From contig CM054118.1 of NCBI GenBank assembly GCA_028673005.1, positions 3,493,410 through 3,557,409 of the forward strand: a DNA stretch of 64,000 nucleotides, given 5' to 3'. Origin of the DNA: Tanypteryx hageni. Taxonomy: Eukaryota; Arthropoda; Insecta; Odonata; Petaluridae. Position 1 is the stretch's first letter; every line of letters begins with the position of its first letter. Below are positions 1-10,967 of this stretch, one piece after another. The position numbers and the translations under genes are program-made. Under the pieces are notes generated by a model. The model searched no databases and was not told the origin of the DNA. It saw only the letters and a program-made list of their open reading frames with translations.

Positions 1-621
1 TCTTTTTCTCCAGTGGTACCATCACAACATCTAAAAAATTTTCAGGCCATATGCCAGTATCATATACTTGGTTAAAGAATTTTGTAAGTTGCTTAATTGC
101 TTTCGACCCCAAAACCTTAAGAACGTCCACTGGTATATCATCACTCCCAACAGCCTTCCTTCTTTTCTTGTCATCAATTGCTCTTTTAACTTCAGACTCG
201 AGAATGCTTGGTCCTAGCTGGTCTTTTTCCACATTTTCTTTTTCATCTAATTCAATATTTTCTGGTTTTCCTTCTTTGTCATACAGCACCTCAATGTATT
301 CTTTCCAGATATTCTTTACATCGTCTGGCTCCGATACTATTTTACCACTTTTGTTCATGATTCCTTTACGTCCTATCTTTCTTGCCTTTTTCTTGAATAG
401 TTCCCTTGCTTTGCAATACATGAGGTCTGTTCTACAAATTCTTTCACATTCGACAATCTCCTCGCATTTCTCATTTATCCACTGTTCTTTGGCTTTATCT
501 GTTTCCCTTCTTAAAGCATTATTTAACTCCTTGTACTTTCTTTGGCCTTCTTCAGTGTTTATGTTCTTCTACTTTCTCCTCTCTTACATTTTTTTGCAGC
601 ATGGCTGGTGTAACCCAGGGT
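1..621 (-). pseudogene. RTE-like LINE: linker and start of reverse transcriptase, cut by window edge
   Basis: Read on the minus strand this is the stretch between endonuclease and reverse transcriptase of a non-LTR retrotransposon, then the first RT motifs. Recognisable pieces are 'KELNNALRRETDKAKEQW', 'KSGKIVSEPDDVKNIWKEY' and, next to the left edge, 'GSDDIPVDVLKVLG' and 'TGIWPENFLDVVMVPLEK', the usual approach to the RT palm. The palm and 3' end lie outside the window. The same order of motifs occurs in the copy at 48.3-50.9 kb (compare 'KPWVTPAMLQK' here with 'KPWITKEMLEK' there), so both belong to one family. The frame is broken near 560-610. The family assignment (RTE-like, APE-type endonuclease) rests on motif recognition; the exact clade is an inference. 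Confidence 0.8.
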
Positions 622-870
622 TTTTAGTGTTTTTCGTCATTGCTGAAATGCACTATTATCTTCGTGATGTCCGTCCGTCCGTCCGTACGCACATATCAGG
701 AAAGAATTGGCTGAACCGATTTCAACCAAATTTCGTAAGTAGAATATTAAAATAAAATAATGACCAAAGTGACATATTTGAACCGGAACGACTCAGCAGG
801 GGTGCCACAATTGCAAAGTTAACTTTTCGGTAATTGTGAGTTTGGAAGGAATCGATCGATGTTTTCTTAC
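622..870 (+). mobile_element. Helentron-like (HINE/DINE-1 type) non-autonomous element, 5' part
   Basis: The sequence opens with GTGTTTTTCGTCATTGCTG, followed by a GTCCGTCCGTCCGT microsatellite core and a stretch shared with 1962-2100. Its later part (about 775-840, 'CATATTTGAACCGG', 'GCCACAATTGCAAAG') is shared with 30197-30262. It sits inside the minus-strand LINE, between the endonuclease end and the linker, and appears to replace part of the LINE. The right boundary is approximate. Confidence 0.5.
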
Positions 871-875
871 ACGCT

Positions 876-1690
876 GACAAAGCGCACTTAATATAAAGAA
901 GATTGTGTATTTCTCGCCAAAAGGTTGTGGTCAGAATTGATACCTGCCCCTGGTAGTGTTTCCACCTTATTAATGCTATTCCTAAATCTTTCATTCACTA
1001 GTACGTTATCTATCTGGTATCGTCTCTGGTCTCCTGGGCTTCTCCATGTGTAAAGTCACCACTGTGGGTGCCTAAAACATTTGTTAGTTACAATCAATTT
1101 CTATGGAAGAAAAGTTTCCCCCCTCTTTCATTTCTCCTCCCTAGCCTATATTTCCCCACTATGTTATATTCAGGTCCATCTCCGACTACACTGTTCCAGT
1201 CTCCCATTACCATGGTGTGGATCCTTTCTTATCCCTCCTCTTCCAATATCTCCGTATTCTGTTCATACATTTCATCTACTTCGTTATCACCAGCATTAGT
1301 TGTTGGCATATACACTTGAATTATAAGCATCTCCACTGGCTCCATCTGAAGTTTTTCGACTATTTATCTATCATTAACTGTCACTACCTTGCTAATTCTT
1401 TCAGCTGACTCTCTTCTCATCATAATCTTCACTCCCCTTTCTTTTTTCTCTCGTCCCGAGTAAATAATCTTAAATTCCTCTGAATATATCTCGCCGTCTT
1501 CTTTCCCCCGAACTTCACTGAGACCTACTATACCTACATTATTCCTTCTCATTTACCATTTTCAGTTCTCTAGTTTCCCCCCTGAACTCATAGTCCTAAT
1601 ATTCCACGTGCCTATTCTTAATTTCTCACTACTTGCTTTTCTTTATATGAATGTTACAGTTTCTCTGTGCATCCCCTAGGGTAGCCCCCA
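876..1690 (-). pseudogene. RTE-like LINE: AP-type endonuclease domain and 5' leader
   Basis: On the minus strand the sequence gives 'LRIGTWNIRTM', then 'MRRNNVGIVGLSEVRGK', 'MLIIQVYMPTTNAGDNEVDE' and finally 'LPGAGINSDHNLL'. These are the start, the middle and the catalytic SDH motif of an AP-like endonuclease of the type often labelled craniofacial-development-protein-2-like in insect genomes. The protein would nick target DNA to prime reverse transcription. Several stops and frame changes show it is dead. The leader (about 1600-1790) shares short blocks (GAGGTAAAA, then TCCAATCGGATC) with the leader of the 48-kb copy. Confidence 0.8.
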
Positions 1691-1894
1691 CCCGAAGATC
1701 CGATTGGAGGACTATTTTACCTCCGGAATAGACATTTATTTTACCCCAGAGAGATCCATAGAGGTATTTGCAGCTTTTCAGCCTATCATGGAAAATAAAT
1801 TGAGGTAGTTTCCCCCTGCTTTCCTCATCGCAGTTTCACAAGAGTGATTACCCATCTGTAGCTGTTCAGATCCACATGATCACCACCTACAGAG

Positions 1895-1961
1895 GTACTG
1901 TGCACCACGGCGAATTTGACGAAAAGCACTTCTGTAACACGGGAAACTCGTGTACACCCCT
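1895..1961 (+). mobile_element. Helentron-like element, 3' end only
   Basis: CGGCGAATTTGACGAAAAGC, then a small hairpin (ACACGGGAAACTCGTGT), then ACACCCCTACTTG. The same 3' end recurs at 30425-30486. TGACGAAAAGCAC is the reverse complement of the GTGCTTTTCGTCA that begins the neighbouring 5' end, which fits the subterminal inverted repeats of Helentron-associated elements. Confidence 0.5.
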
Positions 1962-2170
1962 ACTTGATAGTGCTTTTCGTCATTGCTGAAAAGCATTATT
2001 AGCTTCGTGATGTCCGTCCGTCGGTCAGTACGCATATATCAGGGAAGAATTGAATTAACCGATTTCGACCAAATTTGGTACATAAAATCGCGTGAAATAA
2101 TGGAGGTAATCGTCCTCTTTACCATGGGGTTGGAAGGAGTGCTGAAGGCGGAGAATAGGGAAGAATAGAG
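1962..2170 (+). mobile_element. Helentron-like element, 5' part, abutting the preceding 3' end
   Basis: Begins AGTGCTTTTCGTCATTGCTG directly after the CTTG of the previous copy, a head-to-tail junction. A GTCCGTCCGTCGGTC core and ACCGATTTCGACCAAATTTG follow, matching 680-735. The 3' half is missing. Confidence 0.5.
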
Positions 2171-3160
2171 AATGAGGACGTCGCCTTAGACTTAAATTGA
2201 TTAAAGTAACTGCTGTCGTTTTAGCTTATTGGAGCGTTTTTCTTAATCATCCGTTTTGCACCCACTGAAATTTAAATTTCGGCTGGACCATCAGCGGTCT
2301 CCTAAAGATGTTTTTTCGGAGTATATATGGTGATGCTGTTAACTGAAATTGGTGTAATTAGTAAATTTACGAACCTATGCAAACGCATTGGAGCCATTAC
2401 TTCATACAGTGGTAATTTAATTGGTTTTAAGTCGGATTCACTGGTGTCACGTAGATAGAGCGAGGAAAACAAAGAACGAAAATAGCACCGCCTTTTATCT
2501 CAAAGTAACTTTAGAATCAGAATTGCAAATCTTCTAATTACATTCCATTCCTCTCACTTCTTTTTGAACCGCGCAACAGATTTCATTTTCAAAACCAGAG
2601 AAAATGTATGATAATTAGCGTAAGAGACGGATTATCTTTAGCTGGTAATAAAAAAGTAAGAAAAATCTAAATGGAGGAGTGAGTAATTAAAAACTAATTT
2701 TGGAGACCACGGCGAATTGTAATGATGAACGAATTCCTCCCATGACTGAATTAATTTAGGGATTCACCGAGAAGAGGAAACAAGTGAAAGTAATGGATAA
2801 TGCGGGTAAAAACAAATGCACAAATCCGAATTATCCTTCACTATTGCTCTCCATTCCTCTTTTTTGTAACATCACTGAATACTGTAATTACTGCTGAGAA
2901 GGAATCATTTTCCTCGACGAGAGAAATTCGACTACTAATAAAATATAAAACATTAAGAACAGAGAGATGCATAATTCAAAAGTTAATTCTTCCAAGCAAT
3001 ATAAAAGAAAATGCTTCCTATACATTTGTCTTGAAAATTCTCTACGCACTGAATGATATTGTGAGCATGGTTATGGCTTGATAACCTCTAAAATCGGGTT
3101 AAAAACTATGACCTAGCATAAGTTCAAAAGAAAAATGTATTTCTGTATTCAATAAAAATA
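2171..3160. other. AT-rich spacer, no gene seen
   Basis: No coding signal, RNA gene or clear repeat end was recognised. A 93-codon frame at 2800-3081 has no familiar motif and looks like chance. Confidence 0.6.
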
Positions 3161-3619
3161 TACCGTATATGCCGGCGTATAAGTAGACCTCGATTTTTTC
3201 TGATTGTAAATACACTACTAGGCATATATTCGCCATAAAAGCCGACTCCCCACTTTTTCGAATGAAGAATACGAGGAATTTTTTGTTTTTAAAATCTAAA
3301 TGTAACCTTTTACAAAAAATGCAGTGTAGATCTTTCTGCTATTAAATCATTTGTTTAATTCAAGAAGGATCATTCATATACACTATTGTCATCTATTGGC
3401 GGATGTATTTCTACTTATCCTTCGTTCCTGTAATTGCAAACACCACTTATATTTTTGAGATTCAATAATAAAAACAAAAGTTAAATTTTTTATTTTTATT
3501 AACTACAAGTACCCCTTGAAAGCAGCTTCCGCTTGCTTTAAAAGTTTACAAAATAAATAGATTTCTTAAGGGGACATATGCGTGGATTAAGTATTAAATT
3601 TAAGGAACTTCACATTCTT

Positions 3620-3905
3620 TCTCCTTTTCTCTCTTCCTCTCTCCCATCCTCCTCTCTCCCATCCTCACTCCCTCCCATCCTCCCTACCTCCCATCCTCCC
3701 ATCCCTCCCGCCCTCCCATCCTCCCTACCTCCCATCCTCCTTCCCTCCCTCCCTCCCATCCTCCCTCCCTCCCATCCTCCCTCCCTCCCATCCTCCCTCC
3801 CTCCCATCCTCCCTCCCTCCTATCCTCCCTCCCTCCCATCCTCCCTCCCATCCTCCCTCCCTCCCTCCCTCCCATCCTCCCTCCCTCCCATCCTCTCTCC
3901 CTCTC
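3620..3905. repeat. CT-rich minisatellite (CCCTCCCATCCTC units)
   Basis: Nearly pure pyrimidine on the plus strand, built from CCTCCCTCCCATCCTC-type units of 12 to 20 bases. Long frames on both strands here are products of the repeat, not genes. Confidence 0.95.
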
Positions 3906-4394
3906 CTTCTCTGGAAAAATATACTAATTCTATACCACCCTAACTTTCTATGTACCTTCCGTTCTATATCCCTTCCTTCGTATCTCCCTCCCCACATCCC
4001 CCTCTCTCTTACTCTACATCTATATAATCGTTTATATTTTTTATAGATAAGCAAAATAATCCGAATTAAATCCCAGTTCCATTAGGATTACTACGTAATT
4101 TCGCGAAAAATCCTACAATAATTAAAGGCAATCTATGCACTCGTATATATTACACGTATGCGGGTTAAGACATCAATTGATTCTTGAAGTTTAACAATGA
4201 GGTGGTCGACAAGACAACATCCCGTTTGAAAGCCCATATTTTCCCAAAATTTGTGATTTAAATGTTTAATGTGAGAGATTTCGAACGGTAGGCGGAAAAA
4301 GATTAATATAATAAGAAAATTCATTAATATTCCTAAAATATAGTTCATATTCGAAGATCGTACGTAAATTCCTTCTAATTATAATTTCCAAAAG

Positions 4395-4585
4395 AATAAA
4401 AGCCTGCACTTGAAAAATCGATTTTTACGTTATCTTACGGGAAACGAAAATCGTCCCTCTGGAGTCGAATTTAATTTTTATATCTGAATCAAACATTTCT
4501 ACGAAATTTCAACCTTCCACATAATCTGGAAGTTTGTTAAAAACGCATTAAAACGTGCTATTGATGACGTCAGCGTTACGTGACG
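4395..4585. repeat. Dispersed repeat S2, copy 1
   Basis: Shares AAGCCTGCACTTGAAAAATC, then ATCGATTT and GTTATCTTACGGG, with copies at 18435-18560 and 39850-40060. Copies 2 and 3 carry a tRNA B-box-like motif on the minus strand, so this may be the body of an old SINE. Confidence 0.5.
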
Positions 4586-4592
4586 GAGAAAT

Positions 4593-4800
4593 TTTTGAAA
4601 TGTATTATTTTTTATTTTTATTTTTTTATTTATTCAATAATTCCACATACAGCTTTTGTAGCCATTTTACAGTGGAATGTGCTAACAATAACAATAGACG
4701 AACACATACATCCATGCCCTAGGTGGAGAAAAACCCACCTAGGCGGGATTTGAACCCGCGACCTTCGGATTGGCAGGCTAAACGTTACCCCGCCGCCACC
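4593..4800 (-). mobile_element. tRNA-derived SINE with 7-bp TSD
   Basis: On the minus strand the head has an A-box-like TGGCGGCGGGG and a perfect B box, GGTTCAAATCC, within CGCGGGTTCAAATCCCGCC. A 9-bp stem follows (CCTAGGTGG / CCACCTAGG). The body ends in an A-rich tail (plus-strand T-rich 4593-4635). GAGAAAT occurs on both sides, at 4586-4592 and 4801-4807, as TSD. RNA polymerase III would drive transcription and a LINE would supply the reverse transcriptase. Confidence 0.8.
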
Positions 4801-4910
4801 GAGAAATAAACTGATGTGGGCAACACATGACTTTCTCCATATTTATATGGTAAATTACATGTTGTTAGCTCTGGGATCGTTGTCAATATTTACTTGACAA
4901 TTAAGAATAG

Positions 4911-5450
4911 AAAAAGGAGCGTTACTAAGACGTAACTAAGCGTCAATTGTTAACAATAGACGTGGGAAGGTGGCGTGGTGGTGGCAGCTAAAAACATAAG
5001 ATATCTCTTAAGCAATGCATTACATGGCGAAATGTTTCAAACAAAGGTTGTAGAAAATAAAATTTCCTACAACTTTTAACCCAATACATTTTTACATTTA
5101 TCAAATATTAAAGTAAATATTTTAAAATAACGGATAAGTGACATAAGTAAACACCCACTTCCTGTCAACTGATTTTTACCAAAAACTAATCAGATTTTCT
5201 AACTTTTATAAAAATGTTAAATATAAAATTTTGCGTTGACCTAAATAATAGTTTTTGAGTTAGAGCGCCCACAAAAATCTCTCACATTCAGAATGACAGA
5301 CATCATCGAGAAAATAGTCAAAACATGTTCAGGGAAACTTAAAACATGTACGTATTTCCGTTGAAATTTCGAATTCGATTTTTTTCATGAAAACAATACT
5401 TGCTCTATATTTCGTGCATGGAGAAAGTAATAATTATCTTAAATTTTGTA
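4911..5450 (-). repeat. Dispersed repeat H, copy 1 (paralogue without the Helitron)
   Basis: Reverse complement of 40640-41480, including the blocks TTGTCACTTATCCGTTATTT (there) and the CCACCACCACGCCACCT-type block. The junction 5107/5108 matches the exact point where copy 2 carries a 328-bp Helitron, so this copy preserves the empty site. Confidence 0.75.
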
Positions 5451-5580
5451 AAATAAATGACAGAATATGTAAACAATGGAGCAGCTGATTCAAAATGGCG
5501 ATCATCTACGCCGTAAGATCAAATGTTTTCGTAAATATCAATGTTTTTAATCTGCTATTTAAGGGTCATATTTTATTTTC

Positions 5581-5641
5581 GGCGTATAAGTCGACCCTAA
5601 GTTATCAGATTTTTTTTGATTCAAAGGTCGACTTATACGCC
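5581..5641. repeat. Perfect 16-bp inverted repeat
   Basis: GGCGTATAAGTCGACC at 5581-5596 and GGTCGACTTATACGCC at 5626-5641 form a perfect 16-bp stem around a 29-base AT-rich loop. A diverged single copy of the arm is at 3174-3189. Confidence 0.85.
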
Positions 5642-5659
5642 GGAAAATACGTTAGCTAA

Positions 5660-8220
5660 ATCGTCTTGTTAGCACGAAAGTTTAATAATTTCTGAACCGC
5701 GAAAAAGAAAAAAGTTTTAATAATGTCATTTTCCAAAAGAGTAATAACAATTCGTTTGACATTTCTAAACGTGCGAAATGACACAAAACTAGCGATAAAG
5801 ACGTGATTGGAACGATAGCCCATCCAAATAATTGCTGATTACGGATCGCTAACCGAAGGCGTGGAAGTTTATTATGTCCCGTTTATCTTTGACAAAAAGC
5901 ATTTCGTGTAAATTTTATCACAGGTCATTTTTTATGTTTGAAATTAAAATCATATTCGTAACACATTGTCTGGCGAGATTTTTTCTGCTTAAAAATTGTC
6001 ACTACGCCCATTCCTTGCCTTACATGCGTTCCTGGAAAAATTGGAATAGATAGCTCGATTCGCAGCAGTTTATTTATTTCGATTTCAGAACTCCTTATTG
6101 TTATCTTTTCTTGTGACCGCCGGCGCAGAAATGAAACATTTTATGCTTAGTCTTAAAGCGATATTTATGACAGAACGATTCGTGGTGTTCCTGTAAAAAG
6201 AATCGTGCCAAACCGAAAACGTATAAAAGGAAATGGTGCAATTCGAAGGAATGATGTGCTCGAGTTTTATTTTAATGATAATACAATATCTCGAGTTATT
6301 TCTCCCATGCCAATCGCAACTTCTAATACGGCCTCGAGAAGCACTCCCAACTACTAACGAGCCCCCGACACCCCATCCCTCGAATCGTAAATCGAAAATA
6401 AACGAGGAGCCCGCGATTACGTACGTATAATGTGCTCATTCGAAAAAATGAGAATTAAATTATTTCCTCCCTCGAGAGTAGCAGACAACCGCATCCGACA
6501 TAAAGACAGGCGCCTCTTCAACACATGACGAGGTAGTCAAGGAAATACCTGGGTCGGAAAATTGGGAAGGTTAGCATCAAAATGTCCGCCGACGCCGCGA
6601 AAAAAAATTGAAGAGGCAAAACGCGGTCTCACATTTGGCACCCGATGCTTTGTTAAGCTACTTGAGACGGGGCATGTTTTTTTTCAACGGGTGAAAAGGT
6701 CTCACTCACTCACCCTTTCGAGAGCGAGAGAGAGATGGGAGATTTGGATCTTCCACTGTGCTTCATTCACATGGCCCCGGACTTCCTTGACTTTGAACTC
6801 TCTTTTATCCACGTCGCGAGGGAGGATGTGCTTCTTTAGGAGAGTAAGATCCTTTCTTAGATAAGAGATAATCTTCCCGAACGAGGAAGGCGCAAAACAA
6901 CCGTCTCCTATCTCTCCCTCTCTCTCTCTCTGAGTATTCGCGAGCGGCGTGACTCACTCGTAAAAAAAATACGAAGTCGCTTCGCGCGGCGCATCTTACT
7001 CGATCATTTTTTATAACGCTGACTTCATTTATATATATAATAATCATTAAAACACTGTTGTCGATATGATTTTGTATCTATGTGAGAAATGTATGCTAAT
7101 GGTATAGATGTTTCAATTCATATTTTATTTTACATACCGTGTATATTAGTAACTATATTTTTACAATCATTATGATAAGCAAATTTCAGGTCAATAAATA
7201 AATGCTAATTGCAATTATTTTTATCTTATTCGTGTAACCCATATTTATAAACGATTTTAACAAATTTCTTCGAACTTCTCAGGGTCCCGGGAGCGATTAA
7301 AAACCGGAAAACACAAGCACATCAATATGTAAGCGTTTTGTCTGATACGAGGTTCAAATAAATAAAATGGAATAATTTTCTACTAAAAAATTAAATAACC
7401 CGAATGAATTGATAAAAAATCCTAAAGCTAGAGTAAAATTACTTAAGATTCACCTGTTCATAAAAAAGTTGTAGCAATATTTTTATTTTATTCTTCCTTT
7501 TTGTAATTTTAAAAAGTTTTATTTCAACCGTGGTTCATAATCAAGCCTGTGTACCTTCTTTTTATTTTTCCTTTCTTTTTAAATGATTTTTAAATTGTTT
7601 ATTGGAATCCCAGGAAAATCTCGGGATCCCGGGATTTATAATTTTGAATCCCGGAATCCCGGGATTGTGAAAGATCCGGGAAATGACAAGCACCACTAGG
7701 CACGCCGGACTATACGTTGAAAAAAATAGTAAAAAAGCACTTCCTTCGCTCGCCTTCACTCCTTACATTTATACCGATTTCCAATCTCCGCCGAGGTCGG
7801 AAAAGCAGAGAGAAAAAAACTCGAATGGAAGAAGGAAGAAAAAATAACTCTATTCGGTTCAACCAAATCAAGAGAAAAATATATATTGTGTATAAACCTC
7901 CCTCTCGAGCGCACACCGTCATTCGCCCACTCCTTCCCACTTTCTCCCCCTCCATCTCACTTCATCCTAGTATCTACCCGCCTCCCGCTTCCACTTCTCT
8001 CCCCCTCTTCCTTATAGACTCCCTTAAGGGAGAAATCCAATTTGGAGCAAGAAAACACGAGCGGAGCGTGTGAGGCGGTTACATTTCGGTTGGGAAAAGG
8101 AATCTGAGGAATGGAAAGGGAACCGTTGAGGGGGAAGTGATCTGGATCTAACTGGTTTTTGGGAGTGACATTGGTGGGAGGACTTAGAGAGTGGTAAAGA
8201 CAGCTAGAGAGAGGAAGAGT
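5660..8220. other. Spacer with short GA tracts and a CCCGGG palindrome cluster
   Basis: No gene is seen. 6720-6740 and 6905-6935 are short GA/CT tracts. 7590-7685 contains repeated AATCCCGGGATT-type palindromes, a pattern often found inside decayed DNA transposons. Frames at 6233-6430 and 6562-6864 have no recognisable motif. Confidence 0.6.
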
Positions 8221-8235
8221 AGCGGAAAAATTGGA

Positions 8236-8560
8236 GAGAGAGAGAGATGTATAGGAGAGAGGAAAGAGGGAAGGGGGGAGGGAGGGTGAGGAAGGGAAGG
8301 GGGAAGAAGGGAAGGGGGAGGGAAGGTGGAGGGAAGGGGGGAAGGGGGAGGGAAGGGGAGGGAAGGGGGGAGGGAGAGAGGATGGGAGATAGATTGATGG
8401 AGGCGAAGATAGAAAGAGAGGGAAGGTGACTAGATAAAGGTAAAAGGCAGTAGATGGGAGGGAGAAAGAGAGAGAAGAAAGGGGGTGAGAGGGAGAAAGT
8501 GGGAGACAGAGAGAGAAAGGCCTGAGACGGGAAGGAAAAATAGGACGATAAAAGGAAAGC
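8236..8560. repeat. Polypurine tract, GGGAAGGGGGAG-rich
   Basis: Strongly purine-biased plus strand with many G runs, most regular at 8265-8370. Three overlapping long frames here are artefacts of the bias. Confidence 0.9.
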
Positions 8561-8689
8561 AAGTGTGAAAGGGGAAAGGAAATTTAGCAACTGACAAGAA
8601 CATAAAGATAGGACGGAGATAGTGAAAGTGAAAGAAAAGGAAATAGGAAGAGGGAATGAAAACAGAGAAGTAGAGAAAAAATACCCCGG

Positions 8690-9400
8690 AAACTCTTTAT
8701 AACTTGTCTCCGGATTATACATTTCTGTGTGTTGCTCTTAAGTTATTTTATACTGAAAATACATACTAGATGTAGTTTTGGATAGGTAAATTTTGAAAAC
8801 GCTAAATGCTTGAATAGAATTCTTATATTTCCTTGTTATGTTTTTAAGAAATGGGGTTTTTAAAACCCTGCTACGGATATGAAATTTGCCATGCCTTTTT
8901 TCCTTGGCGCATTTTAGGGAACGCTAATCATCAATGAACCGGTGTTTTAAACAAATCATTTTTTCTAAATACGCTCTTACAAAACATCTGTAATAAATTT
9001 CCGTAAATTTATGAGTAATAATGAATTATAGTAAACAATAAATCACTTCAGACACAAACATGATCATGTTCTTTAAGTAGAATTTTTAAAGACAATTGAT
9101 GAACATTGCGTAAAACCGATACGCCTATGATTGTGAAGTACGTCATAACGATAATTTACTGTATGAGAGAAAAAATGTGAATCGGGAAGATATTAAGAGA
9201 GAGAGAGAGAGAGAGAGAGAGTGAAATAAAGCAAGCGTTAAAAATAGAAAGAATGAAAGAAAAACTGCAAATTGCGTACATTGACTAAAGAAACAGATAA
9301 ATATCGGACAAGCAAGATAGAGAGAAAGCAAGATCGAGAGCGCAAACGAGAAATGGAACGTACGAGAGAGTGAGTGCGTTTAAGAAATTCGGAATGGGAT
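8690..9400. other. AT-rich spacer with a (GA)n microsatellite
   Basis: No gene is seen. The only regular feature is a perfect GA run at about 9197-9221. Confidence 0.6.
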
Positions 9401-9404
9401 GGAG

Positions 9405-9620
9405 GAGGAAAAGGGCGAGAGTGCGAAGAAGAGGTAGGTTTTTAAGGAAAGGGGCGGTCGCGATAGGGGCGAAATCTGGCGGTGGTGGCTATAGTTCCAC
9501 GTTACAGCGCTAAGGCTCTGAAGCGGGACCGATCCGGCGGGCCGCAAAGGAGTTGATTCTTAAAGGCCGGTGTAAGCGGGAGGGAGAAAGGAACGGCGGG
9601 AGCTCAAGGGAGGAAGTGAT
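9405..9620. other. GC-rich island of unknown role
   Basis: A roughly 200-base stretch with many CpG and CGG/GGC groups (for example GATCCGGCGGGCCGC) in AT-rich surroundings. It could be a conserved regulatory element or promoter remnant; nothing in the sequence decides this. Confidence 0.3.
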
Positions 9621-10099
9621 AAGAAGTAATGAAAATTATCAAGAATACTCCAACCGCCGAGATGGTCGGTTTGAGAAGAAAAATTTATATACAACATATA
9701 TATAAGAATAACATGGCAAATTATTTAAGAAAAGAGACGGCATTTTATCACGAGGACTGGCCAAAGGCTTATAAAAGAGTAGACCTAAGTATCGTATTTA
9801 CTCGCCTAATTGCCTCACATTTTCGCACTATAGAAAGTTTATTGGCATTAAAATAAATAATTTTGATGGTTTTAGAATTGCCACTAAAAAATTTCAATTT
9901 CCATTACAGCAAAATTTGAAAATGTTATGGGACATATAAGTGGAATCAGCAAGATTAACTTTTAATAGTAATAACTGTTTATTTAAGAAAGAATTATCGA
10001 CCTCAAGACTGGAATAAATTGCCAAACTATGCCTCTACAACCAACATAATATGGTTAAAAAGATTCGAATTCCAATTGCAAAGAAACCATCCTCAGTGG

Positions 10100-10407
10100 T
10101 GAAGGATCCTCAATCAATGAATCACCACTTATGGCGGCTACTGTGTACCAAAATTCTCATCTGGTTTCCTCAACCTGTATGACTATTTTAGGAACATATC
10201 TCATCAATGTCGTTAAGACATGCACATTGCCATATTTGCCTGCAAGTGGTATCATAAAAACATCATTTACGCATTCTAAACGATATAGTATTTCGAACAT
10301 GTTGGTGCATTACATTTTTATTGTAAGCGCATGTCACGTTACACTATCAACAAAACCTCAAAACTTGCCTCATGTGGCCTTTTTACTAAAAGGTTTGACG
10401 ACCCCTG
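10100..10407 (-). mobile_element. hAT-like element, one terminal inverted repeat
   Basis: Read on the minus strand this begins CAGGGGTCGTCAAACCTTTT, a typical hAT terminus, and continues into a non-coding body. No partner TIR was found, so the other boundary is a guess. The open frame at 10131-10448 lies in it and has no known motif. Confidence 0.45.
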
Positions 10408-10920
10408 ATATAAAGCACAATTGGCCCGGACTCTGTAGTGTAGTATAGTTATAAACGCGCGTAGATGACATCTCAAAAGGACCAAGCATTAGATTCTTCT
10501 ACATGCGGAAACAAAACTCTCAATAAGTCCGATCCGAGAGGATTCGAGAACTAACAAGAATAACCCCATCGAATAAAGGGGGAACTCGAAAAGTTTTAAC
10601 CTCGCCGCCCTCGATTTAAGGAAAGTTCGATTCAAATTCAAACAGGAAAGTTGGGTTTTTATACTCAATTTTGAAGCTTAGGATTCAAAGCAAGAGGTAA
10701 TTTCGCAAATTAGCCATCCAGAGGGGAAAAATGTCATTTCTCTCGTTTTTTTAACCGCGAACTTCGGATGACGACCCTAGAACGCTCCGAAACTTCCCTT
10801 CGTTTAAAGTTTCGGACATAAGGACACCCTTGGGCGAAATCGGACCCATGAGACCAGAACTGACCTGGTACGCTCTAGTCCCCAACCCCACAAACCCATC
10901 ACCTGCACCCGCACGTCAAA

Positions 10921-10924
<4 letters not shown>

Positions 10925-10967
<43 letters not shown>

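Larger units (their letters stand above)
3162..5655. mobile_element. Possible nested DNA transposon bounded by CGGCGTATAAGT ends
   Basis: The left end reads CCGTATATGCCGGCGTATAA with GTAGACC next; the right end, reverse-complemented, reads CGTATTTTCCGGCGTATAAG with TCGACC next. Both continue into AT-rich sequence containing a TTTTTTCTGATT-like block. This looks like a pair of TIRs about 2.5 kb apart, with later insertions (minisatellite, SINE, other repeats) between them. I could not fix a TSD, so common origin of the two ends is inferred. Confidence 0.35.

Noticed and set aside
7957..8722. Minus frames of 172 and 201 codons rich in S, P, L
   Set aside because: Shadow of the polypurine tract at 8236-8560.
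10131..10448. 105-codon open frame
   Set aside because: Overlaps a hAT-type terminal repeat, has no recognised motif and ordinary codon use for random AT-rich DNA.
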